A stretch of 64,000 bases of DNA from an uncultured Anderseniella sp. (GTDB lineage: Bacteria; Pseudomonadota; Alphaproteobacteria; Rhizobiales; Aestuariivirgaceae): assembly GCA_947488295.1 (NCBI GenBank), contig CANKYU010000001.1, positions 124,001-188,000 on the forward strand. The letters run 5' to 3'. The notes beneath the pieces were generated by a model. That model ran no database searches. It had not been told where the DNA came from and saw only the letters and a list, made by a program, of their open reading frames with translations. This document shows positions 26,339 through 34,634 of the stretch, one piece after another (the first letter of the stretch is position 1; each line of letters begins with the position of its first letter). Both the position numbers and the translations under genes were made by a program.

Positions 26339-27172
26339 CTAGACGATAGACAATGCAGACGGGCCTTCGGGGGGCGGGAACTCGTGGTCCAGCAATGCCA
26401 GGTCATCGTCATCCAGTTCGATTTCGAGCGCTGCAACGATCGGGTCTATGCGGTCCGCACGGGACGTTTTGGGGATCGCGATCGTGTGGTGCTGGGCCAT
26501 CAGCCAGGCAAGCGCTATGGACGCCGGCGTGCACCCGTGACGATCCGCCAGCGTTGCGAGACTGGCGTCGCGCAACAACCGGCCTTCACCCAGAGGACAA
26601 TAGGCCATTACCGGAATGCTGTTTTCGGCAAGCTTTGGCTTCAGGTCCCATTCAATGCCGCGGTCCGACAGGTTGTACAGCACCTGATCGACCGCGCAAT
26701 TGCGCCCGTCGCGAACCCCGAGCAATTCGTCCATGTCGGCGGAATCCAGATTGCTGACACCCCATTTGAGGATTTTTCCATCGGCCTTGAGACGCTCGAA
26801 CCCGGATACGGTTTCGTCCAGCGGATACTGGCCGCGCCAGTGCAGCAGATACAGATCGATGCGGTCTGTCTGTAACCGTTCAAGCGAGCGCTCGCAGGCG
26901 GCAATAACCCCGTCATAGGATGCGTTATGCGGGTAGGCCTTGGAGACAATGTAGGCCTCGTCGCGACGTTGCTTTATGGCTTCGGCGACAACAAGTTCAG
27001 CGCCTCCTTCGCCATACATTTCCGCTGTGTCGATCAGGTTCAGTCCACGGTCGAGGCCGTGACGCAGGACGTCGGCTTCCGACTGCAGCAGGTCTGCATC
27101 TTCACCCATGCGCCAGGTGCCGAGGCCAAGTGCGGGTATTTCGTCTCCGCCGGGAAGGGTCACATGCTTCAT
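26339..27172 (-). CDS. Aldo/keto reductase
   Basis: NADPH-dependent oxidoreductase of 277 residues. The family signatures are GLGTWRMGED, the catalytic Asp/Tyr segment NLIDTAEMYGEG, the Lys in IVSKAYPHN, the His in YLLHWRG, and the NADPH-binding IPKTSRADRI near the end. The open frame extends 50 codons upstream, but the ATG at 27172 has GGAG about 6 bases before it and gives the normal N-terminus. It is convergent with thiN (3 bases between stops) and divergent from the decarboxylase genes. Substrate unknown; the short form resembles DkgA/YeaE-type reductases. Confidence 0.92.
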   Translation of the reverse strand: MKHVTLPGGDEIPALGLGTWRMGEDADLLQSEADVLRHGLDRGLNLIDTAEMYGEGGAELVVAEAIKQRRDEAYIVSKAYPHNASYDGVIAACERSLERLQTDRIDLYLLHWRGQYPLDETVSGFERLKADGKILKWGVSNLDSADMDELLGVRDGRNCAVDQVLYNLSDRGIEWDLKPKLAENSIPVMAYCPLGEGRLLRDASLATLADRHGCTPASIALAWLMAQHHTIAIPKTSRADRIDPIVAALEIELDDDDLALLDHEFPPPEGPSALSIV

Positions 27173-27272
27173 ACGCAACTCCACTATTCCATTTCGGCAG
27201 CTTGACGCAGGAAGCAGTGTGAACGCAAGGTGCCTTGCAACTGATAAGCAATACGTGAAGTCAAAGGTCAGA

Positions 27273-27806
27273 ATGAGAGCCGACCCTTTTGCATTTGCCG
27301 CTGACGACTGGCGGGCCAACATTTTCGCCGCGCTGAAAGAGCAGCAGGTTCAGCAAATGGCTTATGTGCCGGATGCCGGTCACGCCAGCCTGATCAATGC
27401 ATGCCATGGTGATGACGGTATCAACTGCACTGTCCTGACAACCGAAGAAGAAGGTGTTGCCCTGCTCGCGGGCGCCGAGCTTGGCGGGCAGCGTGGTGTC
27501 ATGCTGATGCAGTCATCCGGGGTGGGCAATTGTGTCAACATGTTCTCGCTGCTCAAATCATGCGGGTTTCCGTTTGTGACCCTGGTGACGATGCGTGGTG
27601 AATGGGGCGAGTTCAATCCGTGGCAGATGCCGATGGGACAGGCCACGGAAGAAACGTTCAGGCGATCTGGCTTCGTTGTCTATCGGGCTGATACCGGTGA
27701 GGATGCAGCGGCCATGACCGGGTCGGCGATGCGGCTGGCCTATGACAGCAATTGCCCGGTTGCCGTATTGTTGTCGCAACGCCTGATTGGCGCGAAAGAT
27801 TTTTGA
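27273..27806 (+). CDS. TPP-dependent decarboxylase, PYR-domain subunit (sulfopyruvate/phosphonopyruvate decarboxylase alpha-like)
   Basis: A 177-residue protein corresponding only to the N-terminal PYR domain of a TPP enzyme. It has the glutamate that activates TPP in LTTEEEGVALLAGAELGG, and GVMLMQSSGVGNCVNMFS, features of the ComD/phosphonopyruvate-decarboxylase group. The frame runs 55 codons upstream, but ATG 27273 fits domain borders. The partner PP domain is the next gene, 5 bases downstream, so the enzyme is a two-subunit (alpha/beta) form. Candidate substrates are 3-sulfopyruvate or 3-phosphonopyruvate, or another beta-substituted pyruvate; sequence alone does not decide. Confidence 0.82.
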   Translation: MRADPFAFAADDWRANIFAALKEQQVQQMAYVPDAGHASLINACHGDDGINCTVLTTEEEGVALLAGAELGGQRGVMLMQSSGVGNCVNMFSLLKSCGFPFVTLVTMRGEWGEFNPWQMPMGQATEETFRRSGFVVYRADTGEDAAAMTGSAMRLAYDSNCPVAVLLSQRLIGAKDF

Positions 27807-27811
27807 GGCAA

Positions 27812-28408
27812 ATGACCGGGATGATCGAAAGACGCGAAGCGATTGCAGAAATCCTGAAGGACCGGCCGGACAACCTGCTGGTGATCAGCGGACTTGGATC
27901 ACCGACATATGATGTGGCCGCGGCAGGAGATGTTGCGCAGAACTTCTATTTGTGGGGTGCCATGGGCGGCGCTGCCGCAATGGGGCTGGGACTTGCTCTG
28001 GCCCGTCCCGATGCCCGTGTACTGGTCATCACCGGCGACGGTGAAATGCTGATGGGCCTGGGGTCGCTGGCGACGCTTGCAGCCAAGGCGCCGGCGAACC
28101 TTGCCGTACTGGTGATCGACAACGAAGCGTTCGGTGAAACCGGCGGGCAGGCCAGCCACACCGGAAAAACCACCAACCTGGCCGCGGTTGCGCTTGCGTG
28201 CGGGTTCAGGCAGGTGGCCACCGCGCACAAGCAACCGGACCTTGCGGCTGTAAAGCAACTCGTGCTGGAAGATACAGGACCCGTATTCGGCGTGCTCAAG
28301 ACAGGGTCGGATGAACTGGAAAGGGTTCTGCCCGAACGTGACGGGCATATCATCAGACACACATTCAAGACAGCTTTGACAAATCAGCAAAACGGAGAAA
28401 GCAAATGA
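27812..28408 (+). CDS. TPP-dependent decarboxylase, PP-domain subunit (sulfopyruvate/phosphonopyruvate decarboxylase beta-like)
   Basis: A 198-residue protein with the TPP/Mg-binding motif GDGEMLMGLGSLATLA followed by VLVIDNEAFGETGGQ, in a C-terminal PP domain of the ComE type; FYLWGAMGGAAAMGLGLALA precedes it. ATG 27812 is preceded by GAGG; the frame opens upstream inside the alpha gene. It overlaps the RidA gene by 4 bases (ATGA). With the alpha subunit it would decarboxylate a 2-oxoacid. Its placement beside RidA and a DadA-like dehydrogenase suggests that the 2-oxoacid comes from an amino acid. Confidence 0.85.
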   Translation: MTGMIERREAIAEILKDRPDNLLVISGLGSPTYDVAAAGDVAQNFYLWGAMGGAAAMGLGLALARPDARVLVITGDGEMLMGLGSLATLAAKAPANLAVLVIDNEAFGETGGQASHTGKTTNLAAVALACGFRQVATAHKQPDLAAVKQLVLEDTGPVFGVLKTGSDELERVLPERDGHIIRHTFKTALTNQQNGESK

Positions 28409-28758
28409 CGTTGAAGAGAATTGGTGCGGGCGACCGGATGACAAGCGCGATCATTCATGGTGACAAGGTCTACATGTCCGGTTTCGTAGCGGGCGAGGCC
28501 GCAGGCGGCAGCGTTGCTGCACAAACAGCCGACATCCTGGCGCAGATTGACGCAATGCTGGCACAGGCCGGGTCAGACAAGACCAAGGTCATCAGGGCCA
28601 CCATCTGGCTGACCGACATGGATACCTGGGCTGAAATGAACACCGTGTGGGATGACTGGGTTGTGGCCGGTGAAACACCGTGCCGTGCAGCGGTCCATTC
28701 ACCAAAGCTGGCTGCACCGGGTCTGGACGTTGAGATCCAGGTGGAAGCCGCCATCTAG
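28405..28758 (+). CDS. RidA/YjgF/YER057c-family protein
   Basis: A 117-residue protein of the trimeric RidA family, which hydrolyses reactive enamine/imine intermediates released by PLP or flavin enzymes. The arginine of the active site lies in PCRAAVHSPKLAAPGLDVEIQVEAA at the C-terminus (R in CRAAV), and KVYMSGFVAG is the first strand region. The ATG overlaps the stop of the decarboxylase beta gene, and a DadA-like dehydrogenase, a producer of imines, follows 17 bases later. The context fits imine hydrolysis in the same pathway. Confidence 0.9.
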   Translation: MTLKRIGAGDRMTSAIIHGDKVYMSGFVAGEAAGGSVAAQTADILAQIDAMLAQAGSDKTKVIRATIWLTDMDTWAEMNTVWDDWVVAGETPCRAAVHSPKLAAPGLDVEIQVEAAI

Positions 28759-28775
28759 TCCGAGGTATCACTGCA

Positions 28776-30020
28776 ATGGCTAAGGCGCTGGTGCTGGGAG
28801 CCGGTATTGTCGGGGTCACCATGGCTTACGAGCTGTGGCGGGACGGTCACGAGGTGACCGTCGTCGACCGCGAGGAAGGCCCGGCTGAATTCACCAGCTT
28901 CGGCAATGCCGGCATGATTGCACCGGGCCACGCCTATGCCTGGGCATCGCCGGCTTCACCGAAAATTCTGCTCAGGTCATTGTGGCGCAATGACCAGGCG
29001 CTACGGCTCAAACCGTCACTGGATCCGGCATTCCTCAGATGGATGTTGAAGTTCTGGGGCCAGTGCAGTGCCGAGCGGGCGGCCGTCAATACGCAGCGCA
29101 AGGTCAGGCTGTGCAATTACGCGCAATCCGTGTTCCATGAAACACGTGCCGAGACAGGGGTTGCATATGACGCAAATGATGGCGGTATCCTGTACCTGTT
29201 TCGCTCAAAGCCTGCGTTTGAAGCAGCCGACAGCAAGGCCGAAATATTGCGCCGGGAAGGCTCCGACATCGGCGTCCTGGACGCGGACGGCATAGCTGAA
29301 AAAGATCCGGCGCTGGCTGACAGCAAGGATCAGTTCGCCGGGGCGCTGTTCGGCGGTCGGGACGAGACTGGCGACTGCCGGATGTTCACGCGTAATCTGA
29401 CAGGCTGGCTTGATGAGCGCGGCGTGACGTTCAAATGGCGGGAGACAGTCAGTTCTCTGGAAACAGATGGAGATCGGATCAGCGGCGTTGTGACGGATAA
29501 GAAAACGCTGTCCGCAGACATCATCGTTTTGTCGCTGGGTGTGTATTCGCCACATCTGGCAAAAGCCATCGGCATTGATCTGCCGATCTATCCGGTCAAG
29601 GGATATTCGATGACCGTCCCGGTATCAGGCCGCAACAATTCCCCCGCTATCGGCGGCATCGACGAAGAAAGCCTGGTTGCCTACACGCCCATGGGCAACC
29701 GGTTGCGGGTGACGGCAACAGCAGAGTTTTCCGGCTATGGGGTGAACCATTCGCCGGATGATTTTCGGCACATGACAAGTGTGGTGAAAGGGTTGTTTCC
29801 CGATGGCGCCGACTACTCCAGGGCAGAGTATTGGGCAGGCCTGCGGCCGATGACGCCGCAAGGCACACCGATTCTGGGTGCAACGAGGTTCAAAAACCTC
29901 TGGCTGAATACCGGCCAGGGCCATATGGGCTGGACCATGAGTCATGGTACAGGCAGGCTGGTTGCAGATCTCATTGCCGGACGCAAACCGGCTGTTCCTC
30001 TCGAGGGCATGATCCTTTAG
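28776..30020 (+). CDS. FAD-dependent D-amino-acid dehydrogenase (DadA-like)
   Basis: A 414-residue flavoprotein of the DAO fold. The dinucleotide motif LGAGIVGVTMAYELWRDGH and DRE at the end of the second strand bind FAD; SFGNAGMIAPGHAYAWASP is the DadA signature, and WAGLRPMTPQGTPILG and NTGQGHMGWTMSHGTGRLVADLI close the active site and FAD site. GAGGT lies 9 bases before the ATG. It oxidises a D-amino acid (or similar amine) to the imine, passing electrons to the membrane chain. It ends the four-gene run beginning with the two decarboxylase subunits. Confidence 0.92.
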   Translation: MAKALVLGAGIVGVTMAYELWRDGHEVTVVDREEGPAEFTSFGNAGMIAPGHAYAWASPASPKILLRSLWRNDQALRLKPSLDPAFLRWMLKFWGQCSAERAAVNTQRKVRLCNYAQSVFHETRAETGVAYDANDGGILYLFRSKPAFEAADSKAEILRREGSDIGVLDADGIAEKDPALADSKDQFAGALFGGRDETGDCRMFTRNLTGWLDERGVTFKWRETVSSLETDGDRISGVVTDKKTLSADIIVLSLGVYSPHLAKAIGIDLPIYPVKGYSMTVPVSGRNNSPAIGGIDEESLVAYTPMGNRLRVTATAEFSGYGVNHSPDDFRHMTSVVKGLFPDGADYSRAEYWAGLRPMTPQGTPILGATRFKNLWLNTGQGHMGWTMSHGTGRLVADLIAGRKPAVPLEGMIL

Positions 30021-30167
30021 AACGGTTTGGAATCGGTTGAACCCGCAAACCTGTTAGCTGATGGACCGGTATGGCTTGCTTTACGTCAAAAAAGCTACAT
30101 AACCTGTCGAAAGATCGATTGGCGCCGGATCACGGGGGTAGTTAAGCGCGAGGGTGAGCTTGACGGT

Positions 30168-30434
30168 ATGTCGGATGTAACGACGAATTGGTTCGCAGGC
30201 ATTTCTGCCGTTATCGCGATTGCCGTGATAGTGCAGACCCTGCTGCAGATGCGTAAGACCAAACGCTGGAATGATGACAGCGATGCGCCATCCGGCGCAC
30301 GACTGGTAAGCCGCGCCAGATATCGCGGCCACCGCGTGGTCCATTACAGTGATGGATCGGTGCTGGCCGAAACCCGCTTTGGCTTCAAGTCATTTGAGAA
30401 CTTTGACCTTTACCGGCAGTATATCGATCGCTAG
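30168..30434 (+). CDS. Small membrane-anchored protein (88 aa) with a C-terminal RARYRG...FDxxRQYID motif
   Basis: The ATG at 30168 starts a protein with one hydrophobic helix (WFAGISAVIAIAVIVQTLLQ) and a cytosolic tail. The tail RARYRGHRVVHYSDGSVL, then FGFKSFENFDLYRQYIDR, is closely matched in the neighbouring gene at 30584 (RARYRGRRVLHYADGSV and FDNFDSCRQFIDG). The two are paralogues with different membrane parts. No family is known to me. The frame opens 47 codons upstream, but that part has no helix or motif. GAGGGTGAG lies about 10 bases before the ATG. Confidence 0.65.
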   Translation: MSDVTTNWFAGISAVIAIAVIVQTLLQMRKTKRWNDDSDAPSGARLVSRARYRGHRVVHYSDGSVLAETRFGFKSFENFDLYRQYIDR

Positions 30435-30583
30435 CGCGGGACGGTTGCGGCAAGGCCTTCGCCACTTCCGACCGATCAAGATCTCAGCCGTGCATCAGGC
30501 TTGATTCCGGATACATCGCGGCTGGCCGAATCACGAGTAATCTGTTGGTTTGTGTCATCTTTTTGTTTGCAGTGGGCGCTGTT

Positions 30584-30934
30584 ATGAAAAAAAGCCTGAT
30601 GTCTGTCCTTATTTTGCTGGGTGTGATGGCATTGAGTGTGGTGCTGGCCGAATTGTTTGGACTGAGTGTCACGGTCATGGTGCTGATTGCCACAATCGGC
30701 TCTCTGAGTTGTCTGCTGATCCTGTTTGTTGTTCCCAGGATCAGACAACAGATCGCAGAGCGCGAGTACAGGCAATTGCTGAGGGAAAGTGTGCATTTGA
30801 TCGTGGGGCGCGCCAGGTATCGGGGACGCCGGGTGCTTCACTACGCAGACGGCAGTGTGGCCGTGCAGACTTCGCGCGGAATGCTGGCGTTTGACAACTT
30901 TGACTCCTGCCGACAGTTTATCGACGGGCGCTGA
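30584..30934 (+). CDS. Small membrane protein (116 aa), paralogue of the 30168 gene
   Basis: Starting at the ATG 30584, the protein has two hydrophobic segments (MSVLILLGVMALSVVLAELF and VTVMVLIATIGSLSCLLILFVV), a short basic/acidic linker (RIRQQIAEREYRQLL), and the same C-terminal motif as its neighbour. Of about 40 tail residues roughly half are identical by eye. The ribosome site is weak (GTGGGC). It lies 150 bases after its paralogue. Function unknown; the conserved tail may be a small beta domain presented at the membrane. Confidence 0.6.
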   Translation: MKKSLMSVLILLGVMALSVVLAELFGLSVTVMVLIATIGSLSCLLILFVVPRIRQQIAEREYRQLLRESVHLIVGRARYRGRRVLHYADGSVAVQTSRGMLAFDNFDSCRQFIDGR

Positions 30935-31102
30935 AGCGAGCCCGATATTCTGCAACTGGTGAACAGCAGCAGGTGTCCCGCGTGCGGCGTACCGGATTGC
31001 TCAGTTATAACGGGTCCAAGTGTGGTGTTTTCGATTTGATGCAAACGTCTGATTGCGAACTGCCGTAGGGTCCGAAATCTAACCAGGAACTGTTGAACCA
31101 AA

Positions 31103-31876
31103 ATGATCTCCCGGATTTTCAAGAAACTTGTTTCGAAAAACAAGGATGGACAGGAGGACAGTGAACCTCGTCTTCCGGAAGGGGTCAGGGTTTATGTCAT
31201 AGGCGATATCCACGGCAGAATCGATCTGCTGGAACGGCTCTATGCCATGATGGAAGCTGATCGCAAGGACCGGCCGATTGGTCATTGCGTGGAAGTTTTC
31301 CTGGGAGACTACATTGACCGCGGGCCATCCTCGCGGCAGGTGCTGGACTGGATGGTGCAGGGCTACAGTTTCTGCAACAAGCGGATTACCTTGCGTGGCA
31401 ATCATGAACTGTACCTGCAGGATTTCCTCACTGATCCCGGCGTGATCGGCTCATGGGGGCAATATGGCGGCCTCGAAACGCTGCATTCCTACGGGCTGAA
31501 GTTTCGCATGCCGATGGGGGAGGATCAGTGGGCCGGCATTCAAAAGAACCTGCTGGAAGTCTTGCCGTCCAGCCATCGCGGGTTCCTGGAGAACTGTATT
31601 TTGTCGGCCGGCGCAGGCAAGTATTTCTTCGCCCATGCCGGGGTGAATCCGCACATTTCGCTGGACGATCAGGTTGCCGAAGATCTGCTGTGGATCCGGG
31701 AACCATTCCTCAGCCATGACAGCGCCCTGCCGAAGATGATTGTTCACGGTCATACCCCGACCGAGAAGCCTGAAGTCGAGGTTCACCGGATAGGCATAGA
31801 TACCGGCGCCTATATCACCGGGCGTTTGACCTGCGCGGTGCTTGAAGGCAACGATGTGCGGTTTCTTTCGACATAA
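31103..31876 (+). CDS. PPP-family metallophosphatase (serine/threonine protein phosphatase-like)
   Basis: A 257-residue phosphoesterase with the three metal motifs in order: VIGDIHGRID (about residue 33), LGDYIDRGPSS and LRGNHELYLQ, followed by FAHAGVNPHISLDDQ and the late His in IVHGHTPTEKPEV. This is the PPP type seen in small bacterial protein phosphatases. A lysine-rich N-terminal stretch (MISRIFKKLVSKNKDGQ) precedes the domain. It lies directly before the exopolysaccharide genes, so it could oppose the BY-kinase, but PPP enzymes mostly act on Ser/Thr and homologues may act on other phosphoesters. The ribosome site is weak. Confidence 0.9.
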   Translation: MISRIFKKLVSKNKDGQEDSEPRLPEGVRVYVIGDIHGRIDLLERLYAMMEADRKDRPIGHCVEVFLGDYIDRGPSSRQVLDWMVQGYSFCNKRITLRGNHELYLQDFLTDPGVIGSWGQYGGLETLHSYGLKFRMPMGEDQWAGIQKNLLEVLPSSHRGFLENCILSAGAGKYFFAHAGVNPHISLDDQVAEDLLWIREPFLSHDSALPKMIVHGHTPTEKPEVEVHRIGIDTGAYITGRLTCAVLEGNDVRFLST

Positions 31877-32046
31877 CCCAGCTTGCACGCTTCAGGTCTG
31901 ATTAACCATTTGGCAAGCAGTCCTGACCTAGTGTTGAACCGAAGCGGCGATGTCAGAAGGGTTGAGTGAGTTACTGATTCGCTGTCGGTGGCCTTGATGG
32001 GTCTTAGGACAAACCGGTTGTGTGCCGGATCTGTCCGAGAAAGCGG

Positions 32047-32697
32047 ATGGTAGGGGTCATGATCCTCTGGGGAATTCAGAACCGGTTCAAATCAATCGTA
32101 TCCATGTTCCTGCTTGCGCAACTGCTGAGCGCATGCGGGGCTTCTTCCGGTGGTTCGGAGTCTTCTGCATTGTCGGCGGCACCCGCGGGCTATGGAGCCA
32201 CATTGCAGTCTTCGGCGCCGGTGCAGTCAAATCCGGTGGCGGAATACCGGCTCGGGTCAGGCGACAAGGTCAAGGTCAACGTATTTGGCGAGGCTGACCT
32301 GTCCGGCGAGTTTCTGGTCGGCGACAATGGCCGCATAGATTTGCCGCTGATCGGAGCGGTGCAGGCGCGCGGCCAGACCGTGACCCAGTTTCAGAACGCA
32401 GTGGTGGCAAGATACTCCCGCGGCTACCTGAAAGACCCGAAAGTTTCCGTATCGGTTTTGAACTATCGCCCGTTCTTCATTCAAGGCGAAGTGGGCAAGG
32501 GCGGTGAATATCCGTACAAAGCCGGGTTAACCATACAGGACGCTGTGGCCATTGCCGGCGGCTATACCTACCGGGCCAATACGGGCAAAGCATTTGTGCG
32601 CCGCGCCGGTCAGGATCAGGAAGTGGAAATCCAGACAAATCAGAGGGTTGCGATCAATCCAGGCGATATAATCAGGGTGCCGGAACGGTTCTTCTGA
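32047..32697 (+). CDS. Polysaccharide biosynthesis/export lipoprotein (Wza/GumB/ExoF-like)
   Basis: A 216-residue outer-membrane export component. A signal peptide with lipobox LLSAC (Cys about residue 30) is followed by a Ser/Ala-rich linker. The Poly_export domain begins at EYRLGSGDKVKVNVFGEADLSGEF and continues as GRIDLPLIGAVQARGQTV; a SLBB-like part begins at PFFIQGEVGKGGEYPY. The start is chosen at 32047, while 32059 is also possible. It is shorter than E. coli Wza, as is usual for alphaproteobacterial homologues. It opens the export locus and would form the outer-membrane pore with the BY-kinase encoded downstream. Confidence 0.9.
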   Translation: MVGVMILWGIQNRFKSIVSMFLLAQLLSACGASSGGSESSALSAAPAGYGATLQSSAPVQSNPVAEYRLGSGDKVKVNVFGEADLSGEFLVGDNGRIDLPLIGAVQARGQTVTQFQNAVVARYSRGYLKDPKVSVSVLNYRPFFIQGEVGKGGEYPYKAGLTIQDAVAIAGGYTYRANTGKAFVRRAGQDQEVEIQTNQRVAINPGDIIRVPERFF

Positions 32698-32877
32698 TTG
32701 TGTTTGCAAGTGGATCCGCGCCGGCAGCCAAGCCCTCACAATTCGGCATAATTACGGCGTATGCAGACTAAGCTGTCAATAATTCATTAGTTACCATCAG
32801 GTACTATTGGCCATTGACGCAATTTGGCGATTGCAGTTTTCGAGACTGTGATTCGACCGGGACAAAGGTGGACGGCG

Positions 32878-33342
32878 ATGTCGATCAGACTGGTAATTTC
32901 AAGCGCGATGGGCGTTGCGCTGTTTTCAGGTTTTGTGCACGCACAAAGCGCTGAGGCGGTTCTCGCCAGTTACGATCAGGACCCTGCGCTCACAATTGCA
33001 GTTTCAGATACGGTTGCGGCAGACCAGCGCGAAACGGAATCGTTTTGCCGTGCCGCCGATGACGCTGCCGAGCAGGTGCAGGTTTATGTCGGGGCCGGGC
33101 TGGCTGGCGCACACCAGTATCTGGTTTCGGTAAACGACGCTGCGGGGGCGAGCGGGATAGCGTCGATTGTTTGTAATTGCGAGAGAACCCCGGGTCAGAT
33201 CCTGAGTTCCTTTGCCAGCGGGATCGGTGCGTTGGAAGGCGATATTTGTTCCAGCGCATGGCGTGGCGGGATCGGGGGCTCGTCGCCGGCTGTGTTTCTG
33301 ATCAACGTCGAAGGCGGCGGTAATGGCGTTAGCAGAAACTGA
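32878..33342 (+). CDS. Predicted secreted four-cysteine protein in the exopolysaccharide locus
   Basis: The ATG at 32878 is preceded by AAGGTGGA and begins a signal peptide (MSIRLVISSAMGVALFSGFVHA, cleavage before QSAEAV). The mature protein of about 130 residues has four cysteines (SFCRAA, IVCNC, DICSSA), likely two disulfides in the periplasm, and a Gly-rich tail. A VxVxxGAGLAGAHQYL segment and SVNDAAGASGIASIV look like small-residue repeats. No family was recognised. Its position between the export lipoprotein and the barrel gene suggests a periplasmic role in polymer export or modification. Confidence 0.65.
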   Translation: MSIRLVISSAMGVALFSGFVHAQSAEAVLASYDQDPALTIAVSDTVAADQRETESFCRAADDAAEQVQVYVGAGLAGAHQYLVSVNDAAGASGIASIVCNCERTPGQILSSFASGIGALEGDICSSAWRGGIGGSSPAVFLINVEGGGNGVSRN

Positions 33343-33410
33343 TTTGACCCTGCGGATTGTTTGATCCGGCAGGTAACGAGACGAAATTGAGATGGGGCGT
33401 GACGGCTGAC

Positions 33411-34634
33411 ATGCAGGCAAAATCAATAATTGCGGTGCTTTGTGCATGTGCGGGTATTTCAACGGGAGTATCCGCGCAGGAACTGTCGCGTGTGGTTTCG
33501 GGCGACATGCCCACTGTTCGCGACCGGTTCGAAGGTCTGGGCCTGCGGGCTGGCCAGTTCTGGGTTCTGCCCGATGTTGAAACCGGGTATTTCTATGACA
33601 GCAATGTTTTCGGCGAAGCAGAGGGTCAAAATTCTGATTCGGGCGTCTATGTGTCGCCTTCGGTTTCGTTGAGATCGGATTTTGGTCGGCACCAGTTGAA
33701 TTTGCGGGCCGGGCTTGATCACTATGAGTATTTCGACTTTTCATCACAAAGCCGCACTGATTTCGACGGTGAACTGGACGCCCGGTTTGAAGTGACCAGC
33801 GACACCGAGCTCAAGGCCAACCTGAAGGGCGGAAGGTTCAACCAGGAGCCTGGAGATCTGGAGTACCCCACCGCCGGCGTGTCTGCATCACCAGGGGCGT
33901 ACTACGATCTCGATTCGTGGGTATCTCTCCGGCACGCATTCAACCGGTTGGCAGTATCGGTGGGCGCCGCGTTTGATTTCTTCGACTATGACGATGTCGA
34001 TGGCATCGACCAGGACTTCAGAGATGGCCATATTACCACCACTGGCGGACGCATCTCATATCTTGTCTCACCCGGATATCGGCTGTTTGGCGATTTCCGC
34101 TACAATTGGCGCGAATATCATAGTTCAACCATCCCCGATTCGGATGGCTGGCGTGCCCTTGCGGGTGTTGAATTTGAGGTGACCCGTCTGGTTACCGGTG
34201 AGCTGGGTGTCGGGTACAATGAGCAGACCTATGATTTTGCAGGCTCGCCGACCACTTCGGCATTCAGTTACCACGGTGCGCTGACCTGGAATCCGACGTC
34301 GTTGATGACGGTCAGGCTCAATGCCGATCGCACGATCGAGGACAGCACATTCAATCAGTCCGGTCGTGTCCAGGACTCCGCCAAGCTGATTGTTGACTAT
34401 GAGGTGATGCGCGAGCTGATTTTCTCGCCGTCGGTCGGATTTGCGTTCAACGATTATGAGAATTCCTCTCTGGACGATCTCAGAATTGAAGCCGGTGCAG
34501 AGCTTGAATATCGGGTGAACCGTTTCATGTCTGTTGGCAGCAGGTACAAATACTCCTACAGTGATGTCACAGGTCCCGGCCTTACCGATTGGGACCGTCA
34601 CCTTGTGGGCGTCTATGCTAAAGCGCGCTTCTGA
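33411..34634 (+). CDS. Outer-membrane beta-barrel protein of the exopolysaccharide locus
   Basis: A 407-residue protein with a signal peptide (MQAKSIIAVLCACAGISTGVSA) and a chain of amphipathic strands (for example VETGYFYDSNVFG; HQLNLRAGLDHYEYFDF; GYRLFGDFRYNWREYHS; RDHLV-type ends), finishing in an aromatic residue (YAKARF), as expected for barrels inserted by the Bam complex. A GTG at 33399 beside GAGATGGGGC could also start it. Similar barrels (BBP2-like, VpsM-like) accompany Wzx/Wzy export loci and may guide the polymer across or anchor it. Its end overlaps the next gene by 20 bases. Confidence 0.8.
   Translation: MQAKSIIAVLCACAGISTGVSAQELSRVVSGDMPTVRDRFEGLGLRAGQFWVLPDVETGYFYDSNVFGEAEGQNSDSGVYVSPSVSLRSDFGRHQLNLRAGLDHYEYFDFSSQSRTDFDGELDARFEVTSDTELKANLKGGRFNQEPGDLEYPTAGVSASPGAYYDLDSWVSLRHAFNRLAVSVGAAFDFFDYDDVDGIDQDFRDGHITTTGGRISYLVSPGYRLFGDFRYNWREYHSSTIPDSDGWRALAGVEFEVTRLVTGELGVGYNEQTYDFAGSPTTSAFSYHGALTWNPTSLMTVRLNADRTIEDSTFNQSGRVQDSAKLIVDYEVMRELIFSPSVGFAFNDYENSSLDDLRIEAGAELEYRVNRFMSVGSRYKYSYSDVTGPGLTDWDRHLVGVYAKARF

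Noticed and set aside
27752..27811. Upstream start of the decarboxylase beta subunit overlapping alpha
   Set aside because: The extension reads through the end of the alpha gene and lacks a ribosome site; ATG 27812 follows GAGG and fits the PP-domain border.
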